Shown: positions 27,338 to 36,687 of the stretch, piece after piece
Layout of the letters: each line of letters begins with the position of its first letter
Numbering within the stretch: position 1 is the stretch's first letter
Made by a program: the position numbers and the translations under genes
Notes under the pieces: generated by a model
Told to the model about the DNA's origin: nothing
What the model saw: only the letters and a program-made list of their open reading frames with translations
Databases searched by the model: none
DNA from: Chitinophaga sp. YR573
GTDB taxonomy: Bacteria; Bacteroidota; Bacteroidia; Chitinophagales; Chitinophagaceae
Direction of reading: 5' to 3'
Length of the DNA stretch: 64,000 nt
Assembly (NCBI RefSeq): GCF_900110995.1
Contig: NZ_FOJF01000003.1
Coordinates: 310,001-374,000 of the forward strand

Positions 27338-28042
27338 TTGAGAACCAAACTAACAATTTTAACAGCTTTTTTAATGCAAACGGCTTTCGGACAAATCAAA
27401 ACGGGAACCTATCATATAACCGGGGATACGAAAAATTTTGGCGGAGGTAATTTATTTTCTGAGCTGATCATTAAAAAAAACAACACGTTCATCTATAAGT
27501 ACAGAACATCATCAGGTCGCCGTTTATGGTACGACGCTGAAGGTAAGTGGAAAGTCAATAAAGACAGATTAACACTCATAGATACAATAACAAGTTATCA
27601 CTCAATTTTAACCTTAAGGAATCAACGAACTAATGACGGCCAGATTTTCATATCAGCAATAACAAAGCAGCATAAGCCTGTTGCGGGCATTAAAATATCA
27701 TACTTATTCAAAGGCACTAAAGATACCTTATCTGGTTTTACAAATTCAGAAGGCATATTTGTTATAGATACAAAAGATAGAGTGGCGACAAAAAGTGAGG
27801 TTATAGATGATGTGGAAATATGGGTCGTTTACTTTAATAAATACACTACAAGTACATTCAGCGACCTGTCGGCTAAAATAGAATGTATAATTGATGATGA
27901 TGCGAGGAATGAAGAGGTAGTCAGAACAACGATTTATAAAATTGAGAAGCTAACCCTGGTTTATTTGTCTCAGCAGTTTAACAAAGAAGATGTACAACCG
28001 GGACGATATCTATATGGGGACTTTACATTTAAAGAAGAATAA
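27338..28042 (+). CDS. Exported hypothetical protein
   Basis: 234 residues from a TTG start at 27338, chosen because it gives a good signal peptide (LTILTAFLMQTAFGQ) and no in-frame ATG precedes it. Residues 20-100 look like a lipocalin-like or META-type strand set (GTYHITGDTKNFGGG, LWYDAEGKWKVNKDRL); residues 115-150 resemble a small carboxypeptidase-regulatory-like fold (KPVAGIKISYLFKG...SGFTNSEGIFVI). Function unknown. Convergent with the PL6 gene across a shared hairpin. Confidence 0.6.
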   Translation: MRTKLTILTAFLMQTAFGQIKTGTYHITGDTKNFGGGNLFSELIIKKNNTFIYKYRTSSGRRLWYDAEGKWKVNKDRLTLIDTITSYHSILTLRNQRTNDGQIFISAITKQHKPVAGIKISYLFKGTKDTLSGFTNSEGIFVIDTKDRVATKSEVIDDVEIWVVYFNKYTTSTFSDLSAKIECIIDDDARNEEVVRTTIYKIEKLTLVYLSQQFNKEDVQPGRYLYGDFTFKEE

Positions 28043-28068
28043 GCAGTCCCTGAACATTGTGAAAATAA

Positions 28069-28096
28069 GGTTCCGCTGAGTTGTCTCAACGGAACC
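28069..28096. terminator. Bidirectional hairpin between convergent genes
   Basis: ggttccg pairs with cggaacc, and inside it tgag pairs with ctca around a TTGT loop (one mismatch between). It lies between the stops of the exported protein (27338) and PL6 lyase genes. Confidence 0.55.
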
Positions 28097-28103
28097 GGTT
28101 GGA

Positions 28104-30164
28104 TTACAATTTCTGTATCTTTCTCACACTCACTTTTCCGTTATAATTCAGTGACAGTATATATGTGCCTGTTGGTTTACTGCTGGCATCAAAAGGGATA
28201 TTATATGTACCTGCTGCCAGGCGGGTATTTATCAACACTTTCATCCATTTACCATTTATGTCATACACTGTAAGATTAACAGTACCGGCTTTTTCCAGGT
28301 TGAAGCTAATCGTTGCATGGTTAGTAAATGGATTGGGATAACTGTTTAAGGAAGAGGACTCCGCAACAGCAATCTTACCCGCTGTGCGTGAGCTGCTGCC
28401 TGTTTGTACCTTTACTTCCGTATAACTGTTCCATGCATTTACACTATTACCCCGACCCACTATCCGCACATATTTCCCGTTTCTGGGGGTAAAAGTAAAT
28501 GTTTGCAGGCTAAGGGAAGTACCACTGCTGACTAATCCCGTTGCTGCTGTAGTCCAATTGAGGGTATCATTACCTACCAATACGTCAAAAGTAGACGTCC
28601 GTACATTACCACTGTAGAATGCGATCTGTACACCTGATACCGCCACAGTATCATCGAGACATAATTGTATCCACTGTCCGTTACCGCTGGCAGACCAGCG
28701 GGTATTCAGATCTCCGTCCAACACATTCGCAGCTACATTACCGTCATCGGAACTGGCAATTACCGGCTGACAGGCGGGTGCCAGGTCGCTGGCAAAAGGG
28801 CCTACCATCGCAGGAGTGAGGATGCGGGCGATAACAGGAGCAGAAGAAACCTCATCAGCCCCTGCATCCTTGGGAGAAGTTCGGGACTGCCCGTCCATAT
28901 CAGTTGTAACGGCCGAATAAGAGCCTGTAGCAGCGTTGATAGCAGGACTACCACTCTGCAGGTGGAAAGTGCCGGTAGCGTCTCTTGCCAGCAATGGATT
29001 TGCGGTTGTATATCCGCTACTGGGCATATCACCATCGCCATTGGTGTTATAGAGTATATTCCCGGACCATACAGCGCCTGTGTAAGGCCCTGCAATGGAA
29101 GCAGCCGGGCCACCACCCTGAATGATATTATTAACAACGGTTTGGGCAGTAGCACCCAATCCATCTGTACGGCCGGCCTGCACTATATTCGTCGTATTAT
29201 TCACGAGTGTATTAAAAGCGATCAGTGTCCGGTCTGGACGATCATGTGATGTAAGCGCAGCTCCATCTGCCACTTCTCCATCACCATTCCCAATATTAAT
29301 AGCGGGATTACAATTTTCGAAATGGTTGCTGAAAATGTTGTGATCATCCCCGAAAATGCGGATTCCCGGTGTGTTAATGAAATAGTTACCATATACGGTG
29401 CAATGATTACCATGCCTCAAAGTAAACTGGGCAGGGCAATTGCGGATGGTATTGTAACGGATGGTAACTGCAGATGATTTGATAGAGATCAGTTCATTTT
29501 CACCGGCACAATCTTCAAAAAGATTATACTCAAAAATACTGTTGGAAGAGGAGAGACTATAGCCACTCAGCCCGAACTGCACTGTTTCAGCACCATTACC
29601 TGTTTGTGGTTGCTGATCCAGGAAGTAGTTGTGATGAATATGCAGGCGTTGTGCAATCTGGCTGCCACTGCCGCGTACAGCAATAAAACGTCCCAGGGCA
29701 TTTTTATGCTGAAAGGTATTATGATCAACTTCATGATCATTTCCGTTGATCAGCAGATTCTCTCCTTCACCAGGTGTCTGGAACAGGTTGCCCGTCCACC
29801 GGCAAAAGCTGGTACCACTGGCCATGGTAGCCTGAGATGCATTGTGTGTAAATTTGAACCCCCTGATGATGATGTATTTTGCGGGACTCAGAATACTAAA
29901 ACCGGCGGTTCCTTTTATTTCAGCACCACCTGTTGTTTGTGCCGCAATAGTAATGGGCAGTGCAGCAGTACCCTGTTTACTGATAGTAATGTCTGTTGAT
30001 GCGGTATAAACACCATTGGCGAGAATGATAATATCCCCTGGTACCGCGTTGTTGATAGCTGTTTGTAAAGCCGACAAAGAAGAGACATTAATTGTGGCTG
30101 CAGAGAGCCTTGCCGTTACGCATAACAGCAGCATTAATAACAATGAGTAATTTTTCCGATTCAT
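28104..30164 (-). CDS. PL6 family lyase (alginate lyase/chondroitinase B type) with discoidin domain and T9SS tail
   Basis: 686 residues, signal peptide ending LSAAT. A right-handed beta-helix (about 25-440) carries the PL6 core NELISIKS with catalytic lysine K229 and the arginine R250 in LRHGN; the 21-residue spacing is the same as in chondroitinase B and alginate lyases of the family. NGAETVQFGLSGYS and GIRIFGDDHNI are further family blocks. A discoidin (F5/8 type C) domain follows (about 460-590; NVLDGDLNTRWSASGNGQWIQL), then a type IX secretion tail (about 610-686; YPNPFTNHATISFNL). It cleaves uronic-acid polysaccharides by beta-elimination; alginate versus dermatan cannot be settled here. 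It stands alone without SusCD. Confidence 0.92.
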   Translation of the reverse strand: MNRKNYSLLLMLLLCVTARLSAATINVSSLSALQTAINNAVPGDIIILANGVYTASTDITISKQGTAALPITIAAQTTGGAEIKGTAGFSILSPAKYIIIRGFKFTHNASQATMASGTSFCRWTGNLFQTPGEGENLLINGNDHEVDHNTFQHKNALGRFIAVRGSGSQIAQRLHIHHNYFLDQQPQTGNGAETVQFGLSGYSLSSSNSIFEYNLFEDCAGENELISIKSSAVTIRYNTIRNCPAQFTLRHGNHCTVYGNYFINTPGIRIFGDDHNIFSNHFENCNPAINIGNGDGEVADGAALTSHDRPDRTLIAFNTLVNNTTNIVQAGRTDGLGATAQTVVNNIIQGGGPAASIAGPYTGAVWSGNILYNTNGDGDMPSSGYTTANPLLARDATGTFHLQSGSPAINAATGSYSAVTTDMDGQSRTSPKDAGADEVSSAPVIARILTPAMVGPFASDLAPACQPVIASSDDGNVAANVLDGDLNTRWSASGNGQWIQLCLDDTVAVSGVQIAFYSGNVRTSTFDVLVGNDTLNWTTAATGLVSSGTSLSLQTFTFTPRNGKYVRIVGRGNSVNAWNSYTEVKVQTGSSSRTAGKIAVAESSSLNSYPNPFTNHATISFNLEKAGTVNLTVYDINGKWMKVLINTRLAAGTYNIPFDASSKPTGTYILSLNYNGKVSVRKIQKL

Positions 30165-30528
30165 TTTTGATCGATTTAGAGGTTAATTTGAGTGAAGCAG
30201 ACATGGGATTTCGTAACATCACGGGGAATAATGCAGAAAATACCTGGGAATCCTGGAATTGCGCGCAATACATTAATAATCAACAGTCTTACTCGTGGAA
30301 TTTACGTTGATCCTAATCTAAAGTAAGTATTTTCTCTCAAATTGCAAACGATTGCATAAACTTTATAAAGAACTATTCACATGATAATATTATGGAGGGA
30401 TGACGCTATTTGATAATTTGACTGGAATCCGAATGGTAACATAAAAAGGCCATTTTAAAACATTTATTGTACTATTTATAATATGGTATCATGGATCGTG
30501 TATGTTTGTCTAAGCTTAATATTTAGAC
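30165..30528. other. 364-bp intergenic region between divergent PL6 and M1 peptidase genes
   Basis: No gene was found. It must hold both promoters. On the plus strand a -7 match lies at 30501 and a short stem (gtctaa / ttagac, 30508-30528) abuts the peptidase ATG. The middle is AT-rich with no long repeat. Confidence 0.6.
30501..30508 (+). promoter_or_regulatory. Candidate -7 promoter element of the M1 peptidase gene
   Basis: TATGTTTG matches TAnnTTTG and lies 20 bases before the start codon at 30529. No clear TTTG was seen at the -33 distance. Confidence 0.4.
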
Positions 30529-33000
30529 ATGAAAACATTCCGCGTTTTTTTATTATCGGGATTTATTTTGTTGACAACATTCCATCATTCATTTGCCCAG
30601 GAAAGCAAGTCGACACACAACATTTATCGCGAAACTTCGCCAAGGATCAATGATCTGATTCATACTAAACTGGATGTGCGCTTTGATTATAAAAAGCGTT
30701 ACCTGTATGGGAAAGAATGGATTACTTTAAAACCTCACTTTTATTCAACCGATACTTTGAGGCTTGATGCAAAAGGAATGGACATCCATTTGATCGATAT
30801 TGTCAAAAAGGGTAAGCTCAGCCCTTTAAAATTTAAATATGACAGTCTTACACTAAATATCTGGCTTGACAGAACGTACACACGGTCTGAAACTTATACC
30901 ATTTTCATTGATTATACAGCCAAACCTAATGAGCGCAAAGGACTTCGCAAAAATGAAAAAGGGTTATATTTTATCAACCCGGATGGCACTGAAAAGAATA
31001 AGCCTACTGAGATATGGACAGAAGGTGAACCCGAAAGCTCCTCCGGTTGGTTCCCTACCATTGATAAACCCAATCAGAAAACAACTTCTGAGATCAGTAT
31101 GACTGTGCCTGCTAAATATGTTACTCTGTCAAACGGCAGGCTGGCCTTGCAAAAGACAAATGCCGATGGCACCCGCACCGACACCTGGAAAATGGAACTG
31201 CCCAATGCTCCCTATTTATTTATGATGGCTGTGGGTGATTTCAAAATTTATAAAGACCAATGGCATGGCAAAGAGGTGAGCTATTACCTTGAGCCTGCAT
31301 ATGCGCCTTATGCAAAAGATATGTTTGGTGATGTCCCCGAAGCAATTGGTTTTTTCTCAAAGATTACCGGGGTAGATTATCCCTGGAATAAATACTCTGT
31401 GATTGTGGTTCGCGATTATGTCAGCGGTGCCATGGAAAATACCACCGCTAATGTATTTGGCAGCCAGAGCACCCGGAGGGAGCTATTGGACCAATATTAT
31501 AACCCCGGTGTGGAACATGAATTATTTCATCAATGGTTTGGTGATTATGTGACCTGTGAAAGCTGGAGCAATTTAACATTAAATGAATCGTTTGCGGATC
31601 TTGGGGAAATCCTTTGGCTGGAGCATAAATATGGAAAGGATGCGGCTGATGAACATCTGTATAATGGCTTACAGGGCTACCTTGGAAATCAGGGAAACCA
31701 TATGATACCATTGGTAAACTTTCATTACCAGGCTATTCATGATGCATTTAATGGAGTAACCTACCAAAAAGGAGGACGGGTGCTGAACATGTTGCGGAAT
31801 TATTTGGGAAATGCCGCCTTCTACAAAGGTTTGAATATCTACCTGACATCAAACGCTTTTAAAAATGCCGAAGCTCAGCAATTACGATTAGCTATGGAGG
31901 ATGCCAGCGGACTTGACCTGAACTGGTTTTTTGATCAGTGGTATTATGGGGCCGGACATCCTGTTTTAGACATCAGCTACAGCTGGGATGAAAATGCTAA
32001 AACAGAAAACGTGTACCTCGCTCAAAAACAGGATGGCCAAATATTTAAATTACCGATGGCAATCGATATGTATGTTGGAGGTAAAACAGAACGGCACCAG
32101 GTTTGGGTCAATGAAAAAGCAGATACCCTTTCTTTCAGATTATCATCAAAACCAACACTCGTCAATGTGGATGCGGATAAAGTACTGGTGGCTCAAAAAA
32201 CCGATCATAAAACTTTGGAGGAATACGTTTTTCAATATGCCAACGCTCCGTTATATCTCGACCGCTTCGAAGCGATCGAATTTGCATCGAAGAACCAGGA
32301 TGATAAAAGTGCTCAAAAAATCTTAGTGGCAGCTTTAAACGACCGGTTCTCTGGTATACGTATGAGAGCATTGCAAGCGTTAAACAACAATAAGGAAGAC
32401 ATCAGAAAAATCAATAAAGATTTGAAGGATGCCGCATTGCCCCAAATCATTGAACTAGCCGGTAAAGATACCAATACGCTGGTCAGGGCATCAGCCTTAA
32501 GAACCCTCGCAGCGTTGAAAGATCCGGCCAATTTGGATGTATTTAAAAAAGCATTAATCAGCCCATCATATCAGGTAGAGGCATCTGCTCTTTACGGAAT
32601 AAATGAAATTGATCCTGTCGTTGCTGTTAAATATGCAGAAGACTTTGAAGATGATAATGTTGGGGATCTGACACAAGTAATCGCAAGGGTTTACGCATCT
32701 AACGGCGGAGACGCCAAATGGTCCTATGTTTACCAGCGCTATGTAAATGGGACATTGCAGGAGCAGATCCATTTAACGGAAAAGTTTTCGGACATGATTG
32801 GAGGGTTGAAAAATCAGCAATATGTCCGTCAGGGTATAGCAGAGTTAAAATTTATGGGCATAACTTATAAAAAAGATGGTGCAGCCCCCTACATTGTAAA
32901 ATACCTGAATATTATTAAAGAGGCACGGAATAAAATAAACGATCTGGCATCCTCACGGGATATTGAAGAAGCGATTGAGCAGATTAATAATGCGAAATAA
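30529..33000 (+). CDS. M1 family metallo-aminopeptidase
   Basis: 823 residues with signal peptide (ends HSFAQ). Gluzincin domains are in the usual order: N-terminal beta saddle (about 40-240), the exopeptidase motif GAMEN at 300-304, zinc site H330-E331-x-x-H334 with the third ligand E353 (NESFADLGE), and the conserved Tyr in GVTYQKGGRVLNML. The C-terminal 270 residues are HEAT-like helical repeats (SAQKILVAALNDRFSGIRMRALQAL, then repeats to the end). Length is normal for Bacteroidota secreted M1 enzymes. It releases N-terminal amino acids from peptides in the periplasm or outside. Confidence 0.95.
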   Translation: MKTFRVFLLSGFILLTTFHHSFAQESKSTHNIYRETSPRINDLIHTKLDVRFDYKKRYLYGKEWITLKPHFYSTDTLRLDAKGMDIHLIDIVKKGKLSPLKFKYDSLTLNIWLDRTYTRSETYTIFIDYTAKPNERKGLRKNEKGLYFINPDGTEKNKPTEIWTEGEPESSSGWFPTIDKPNQKTTSEISMTVPAKYVTLSNGRLALQKTNADGTRTDTWKMELPNAPYLFMMAVGDFKIYKDQWHGKEVSYYLEPAYAPYAKDMFGDVPEAIGFFSKITGVDYPWNKYSVIVVRDYVSGAMENTTANVFGSQSTRRELLDQYYNPGVEHELFHQWFGDYVTCESWSNLTLNESFADLGEILWLEHKYGKDAADEHLYNGLQGYLGNQGNHMIPLVNFHYQAIHDAFNGVTYQKGGRVLNMLRNYLGNAAFYKGLNIYLTSNAFKNAEAQQLRLAMEDASGLDLNWFFDQWYYGAGHPVLDISYSWDENAKTENVYLAQKQDGQIFKLPMAIDMYVGGKTERHQVWVNEKADTLSFRLSSKPTLVNVDADKVLVAQKTDHKTLEEYVFQYANAPLYLDRFEAIEFASKNQDDKSAQKILVAALNDRFSGIRMRALQALNNNKEDIRKINKDLKDAALPQIIELAGKDTNTLVRASALRTLAALKDPANLDVFKKALISPSYQVEASALYGINEIDPVVAVKYAEDFEDDNVGDLTQVIARVYASNGGDAKWSYVYQRYVNGTLQEQIHLTEKFSDMIGGLKNQQYVRQGIAELKFMGITYKKDGAAPYIVKYLNIIKEARNKINDLASSRDIEEAIEQINNAK

Positions 33001-33276
33001 CAACGATCAATTCCCTGCTTTGTTCATCTGCTGAACCAGATTTACTTTGGGATCAGTGGATGAACTGAGCAGGAATAGAATTTTGCACTAATTCAGGATC
33101 ATGGCTAAAAATATACGGAAATGATTCAGAATATTTCCTTAAATTAGAATGACAAATACCCAAAGACACTCGTAAGCCCCGGGAGACTATCCCGAAACTA
33201 TTACAAATCTCCAATTATGTTTACTTACATGCCAGAACGTTATGAGAGTTTAATATAACTTGTAAATTCATAGTCC

Positions 33277-33702
33277 ATGTTAAGAAAATTGACCCTGGAG
33301 ACGATCAGTCTCTTATTCATCCTATTGTTCGTGTACACAGCCGTTAGCAAGTTCCTCGATTATGAAAATTTCCGGGTTGTGATAGGACAATCTCCTCTGA
33401 TTACCAGGTTTGCGCCTATACTGGCAATAGCAGTTCCTGTAGCTGAAATAATTATCGCATTACTGCTGGTTATTCCACGTTACCGGCGTGCCGGACTCTA
33501 CGCATCTTTTGCCATGATGCTGCTTTTCACTACCTACATTATTGTGCTGGTAACATTGTCGGAAAGAGTGCCCTGCTCATGCGGAGGCGTCATCTCCCGC
33601 ATGACCTGGAAGGAACACCTGTATTTCAATATCTGTTTTGTGCTGCTGGCACTGTTGGGTATGTGGTTACATACCAAAGATAAACAACTCGTTCACACAT
33701 AA
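33277..33702 (+). CDS. MauE/DoxX-like redox-associated membrane protein
   Basis: 141 residues with four membrane helices (6-25, 47-67, 75-95, 112-132). A CSCGG motif sits between helices 3 and 4 on one face. This is the MauE type, linked to disulfide or thiol redox chemistry in the envelope. It is the first gene of a three-gene cassette with an unknown membrane-anchored protein (10-base gap) and a small Cys-containing DUF6520 peptide, so its likely job is oxidation or folding of those Cys residues. Confidence 0.82.
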   Translation: MLRKLTLETISLLFILLFVYTAVSKFLDYENFRVVIGQSPLITRFAPILAIAVPVAEIIIALLLVIPRYRRAGLYASFAMMLLFTTYIIVLVTLSERVPCSCGGVISRMTWKEHLYFNICFVLLALLGMWLHTKDKQLVHT

Positions 33703-33712
33703 CTGACACACA

Positions 33713-34765
33713 ATGATGCAGAAGCCCTTCCAATTTGCCATGCTTTGCGTAGTTGGCTGCCTCGCCCTTGTCCTTATCCTGTACGCCTTTGCAGATAAGC
33801 CCAACGATCATAAAAACGGGTTTACCCGCAGGGTACCCGCTGTGACGGCCATGTTTCAGCATTCATTGACACTAAAATACCCGGCCTATTATATTGCAGG
33901 TTATACCAATCAACATATTTATCTGGGTAACTATTCCGCCTCCTTACATCTGTTGGCAGTAAACCAAAACTTACAGGATACACAGGAATTGACACTTAAA
34001 ATTTCCCCGGAAGAACGTTATGCATGGAAGCTGACACGGGTAATGGTAGATTCTCCTGCTGTGTATATGGCGGAAGGAAATACCCCCGCTCTCTACAGGG
34101 GAAAACTGGATGACCTGATGATGGACCGGTTCCTGTCTCAAAGCTGTTTCTTCAATATGCTACAGAATATTTCTACTACTTCTTTTATATCGCGTAGCAT
34201 TCATATAGATTCCCTGGGAAACAGTCAGAATATATTGGCAAAAGTAAAAACGGATTCGCCTTATGTAAAATTAGGAAAGAGTATCCTCACAAAACAGGTA
34301 GATGGAATCTTTTGTACAGATGGAACGCTGGACTATGACAAACAAACAGGGAAGCTGGTCTATCTGTATCACTACCGGAATGAATTTGTAACACTGGATA
34401 CCAACCTGCAGGTGATCTATACGGCACATACCCTGGATACCAATGCCAGGGCCAAAATAGAGGTAGCTCATATGTCTACAGGTATCAGTAAGTTTTCAGC
34501 ACCTCCTACATATGTAAACAGCAGGGTCAGAATTGCTGATAACAGGATTTATGTACTCTCTTCCCTGCTGGCTGACAATGAAGACAGGAAGACCCGGCAG
34601 CATAATGAGATTATAGACGTATTCTCACTGGATAACGGGAAATATATCTATACGTTATACATTCCGCTGAAAGGGGAGGGTCGTATTACAGACTTTATTA
34701 TAAAGGGAGATCAGTTGTTTGCTCTCCATGATCAAACATTGAATACGTATTCAATATTGCAATAG
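33713..34765 (+). CDS. Membrane-anchored protein, probably beta-propeller-like, unknown function
   Basis: 350 residues. One N-terminal membrane anchor (about 6-25, CVVGCLALVLILYAFADK). The rest is strand-rich with repeating YxxD/N and LxLYxY blocks (TNQHIYLGNYSASLHLLAVN, VDGIFCTDGTLDYDKQTGKLVYLYHYRNEFV), similar to a six- to seven-bladed propeller. Proteins like this recur after MauE in Bacteroidota. Paired functionally by position only. Confidence 0.65.
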   Translation: MMQKPFQFAMLCVVGCLALVLILYAFADKPNDHKNGFTRRVPAVTAMFQHSLTLKYPAYYIAGYTNQHIYLGNYSASLHLLAVNQNLQDTQELTLKISPEERYAWKLTRVMVDSPAVYMAEGNTPALYRGKLDDLMMDRFLSQSCFFNMLQNISTTSFISRSIHIDSLGNSQNILAKVKTDSPYVKLGKSILTKQVDGIFCTDGTLDYDKQTGKLVYLYHYRNEFVTLDTNLQVIYTAHTLDTNARAKIEVAHMSTGISKFSAPPTYVNSRVRIADNRIYVLSSLLADNEDRKTRQHNEIIDVFSLDNGKYIYTLYIPLKGEGRITDFIIKGDQLFALHDQTLNTYSILQ

Positions 34766-34829
34766 AACAGGCGAAGCCGAAAACCTGTAGAAAATAGTAG
34801 GCATGTATTTAAATTAAAATTTTACTGTC

Positions 34830-35090
34830 ATGAATTTTAAAAAAACTGGTTTATCAGTAGCTGTATTTGCGCTTGCCATCGCCGGCGCTTTCGCTACCAA
34901 TTTCCGATCCGCAGGAGATGGATATACTAATCTCCAGCAAGTTCCCAGTCAGGGTTCACCTTGTGTGTACAGACAATACTGTGCAGGCGGGTTCAACACT
35001 TGCAGGGTTACGATATCAGGAAAAACGCTTCAGCTTTTACAGCTGGAGCCCAATGGGACATGCAGTAGTACGGTGCTCTCTCAACCTTAA
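34830..35090 (+). CDS. DUF6520-type small secreted protein
   Basis: 86 residues: signal-like helix (LSVAVFALAIAGAFAT), then a short mature part with four Cys (PCVYRQYCAGGFNTCRV and CSS near the end). It matches the pattern of DUF6520, small exported peptides found behind MauE-type proteins in this phylum. Function unknown; two disulfides are likely. A strong terminator follows directly. Confidence 0.72.
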   Translation: MNFKKTGLSVAVFALAIAGAFATNFRSAGDGYTNLQQVPSQGSPCVYRQYCAGGFNTCRVTISGKTLQLLQLEPNGTCSSTVLSQP

Positions 35091-35096
35091 TTAAGT

Positions 35097-35136
35097 AAAA
35101 AGTAAAACCTTGCAATTCAGCAAGGTTTTACTTTTT
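35097..35136 (+). terminator. Terminator of the MauE-DUF6520 cassette
   Basis: A 17-bp perfect stem (right arm gcaaggttttacttttt) around a 6-base loop, 6 bases after the DUF6520 stop and ending in a T-run. Confidence 0.85.
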
Positions 35137-35328
35137 AGAACGTCTAGATAACTATGCTGTAAAAAAGCAGGCTGTTTACAATTACATCAAAAAAAAACCA
35201 TTAAATTAGAGATAAATGTATACACCTGTATATAACCTGTAAAGCCCGACCCTCAAATTTCTAATAAGGGATAGCTGAAAACCTTCAGAAAAGAGTAAGC
35301 AATTTTTCCCCCTAAATAAGCCTGATTT

Positions 35329-35466
35329 ATGAAAAAGAAAACCAAGAAAAAATTAGACCTGAGTAAAATGAGAATTTCAAACCTGAGTGAAATGACGGCA
35401 GATAAAAAAATGAAAGCTGCTACTATTCCGCCTAATACATTCTGGTGTACCACCACAGGTTTATAG
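35329..35466 (+). CDS. Short RiPP precursor peptide, class I lanthipeptide-like
   Basis: 45 residues, not long enough for standard gene calling. A basic start (MKKKTKKK) is followed by LDLSKMRISNLS, which fits the Bacteroidota class I lanthipeptide leader pattern LxLxKxxIxxL. The presumed core (from about residue 30) is AATIPPNTFWCTTTGL with five Thr and one Cys, so dehydration and one thioether ring are conceivable. There is no double-Gly site. The same leader pattern occurs in the peptide at 50488. No LanB, LanC or radical-SAM gene lies in the window, so it would depend on enzymes elsewhere. It is flanked by two strong terminators, i.e. an independent transcription unit. Confidence 0.6.
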   Translation: MKKKTKKKLDLSKMRISNLSEMTADKKMKAATIPPNTFWCTTTGL

Positions 35467-35470
35467 AAAC

Positions 35471-35511
35471 AATAAAGTAAAGGCTAACCCAAGGTTAGCC
35501 TTTACTTTATT
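35471..35511. terminator. Bidirectional terminator between the peptide and GT8 genes
   Basis: A 19-bp perfect stem (right arm ggttagcctttactttatt) with a 3-base loop. It begins 4 bases after the peptide stop and overlaps the last codons of the convergent glycosyltransferase gene. Confidence 0.85.
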
Positions 35512-36391
35512 GACGCCCCTTAATAATACGTTTTACTAATGACTTCTTAATTTTCCAGGTACGCCGGAGTTTACTTACTGTAAGCATTCCATATTTTTCC
35601 TGCCAGAATGTGGTGTTATAATCAGACCATAATTTATATCCGGAATGAGTTCTCTTTCCAAATAAATCCCAGGGTTTTGGAGCACCTGCAAAATGCAGAA
35701 TAGAGTTATGATAACTATGCTTGATAGGCAGTGCCCTGTTAGGATACCACAGGTTATTAAAACGATCATCGATATAATGAAAATTGCCATTGCAAAGTGC
35801 ATTTAATATAGTTTGATCATGAGAAATCAATTCGAGAGGATACTGATCACACATTTGATCTATCTCATGTGAAATGCTTTTTGAATTCCAGTTTTTGATA
35901 TTAAAAATTAATACTCCTGAATTAAAGCTTTTTTGCTCTTTATCGAGTCCTAATCTGTCAATTAAGAACTTCCTGTCTAAAGCACTCATAAATGTTCCTC
36001 CGGGTACTGCTGCCAGGAATTGATCGGTAAATTTGATCTCACTGATAGTCAATACATCTAACAAAATAAGCAAGTCAGCATCAAGATATAATGCATATTC
36101 GCTATCAATCAGTTTGGGTATAATGAACCTGCCATATATTGCCCAGTTGCCATGTAAAGAATTTAAATGGCCAAACATTTCAATAGCATTAAAATCATAA
36201 AAAGAGGTAGCCCCGCAATAGTTTTCCATTTCGAGTAATGTCAAAATGTTATCCTTATCACGGATATCTACATTAGAACAAAAAAAATGCAGGGTTAATT
36301 TTTTTGTGTCTGAGCAGTTCCTGATTAACGAAGTTAATGCAGCACCCAGACCTTCAAGTCCCAGGATGTCAATTACGAATACGATATTCAT
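35507..36391 (-). CDS. GT8 family glycosyltransferase
   Basis: 294 residues from the ATG at 36391. GT-A fold: the metal-binding DxD is D104-A-D106 in YLDADLL, then FNSGVLIFN, a HDQTILN block and the family-typical HFAGAPKPW near residue 240. It uses a nucleotide-sugar donor, probably UDP-galactose or UDP-glucose, and retains the anomeric configuration. Such enzymes usually build lipopolysaccharide or capsule, but this one stands alone, convergent with a RiPP-like precursor; peptide glycosylation is possible but unsupported by direct evidence. Confidence 0.88.
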   Translation of the reverse strand: MNIVFVIDILGLEGLGAALTSLIRNCSDTKKLTLHFFCSNVDIRDKDNILTLLEMENYCGATSFYDFNAIEMFGHLNSLHGNWAIYGRFIIPKLIDSEYALYLDADLLILLDVLTISEIKFTDQFLAAVPGGTFMSALDRKFLIDRLGLDKEQKSFNSGVLIFNIKNWNSKSISHEIDQMCDQYPLELISHDQTILNALCNGNFHYIDDRFNNLWYPNRALPIKHSYHNSILHFAGAPKPWDLFGKRTHSGYKLWSDYNTTFWQEKYGMLTVSKLRRTWKIKKSLVKRIIKGRQ

Positions 36392-36687
36392 ACACAAGAG
36401 TTATAGGAGTTATCCTAATAAGAAGGATACTATATCAATCAGTTGGCTAATATTTGAATAAGAAATACTACTACAGGATTATTTATATTATATTAATTTA
36501 CAGTATTAAATTAAATTTAATTCAATCAGTTAGCTGGCATAACTCAAGATAAGAACTCTAATTCAATTTGAGAAATAACTGTTATAAAGATGTGTTGATA
36601 AGCCTTTTATGCTTTTCTTAACAATTGTATTTATGGAAAAGAGGTTTTCTGTGAATCCTATAAGGGATCACCTAAAATCACTTCCCC

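Noticed and set aside
34867-35094. A 75-residue plus-strand frame over the DUF6520 gene
   Set aside because: It is a shifted frame of the DUF6520 peptide, which has a proper signal peptide and family match.
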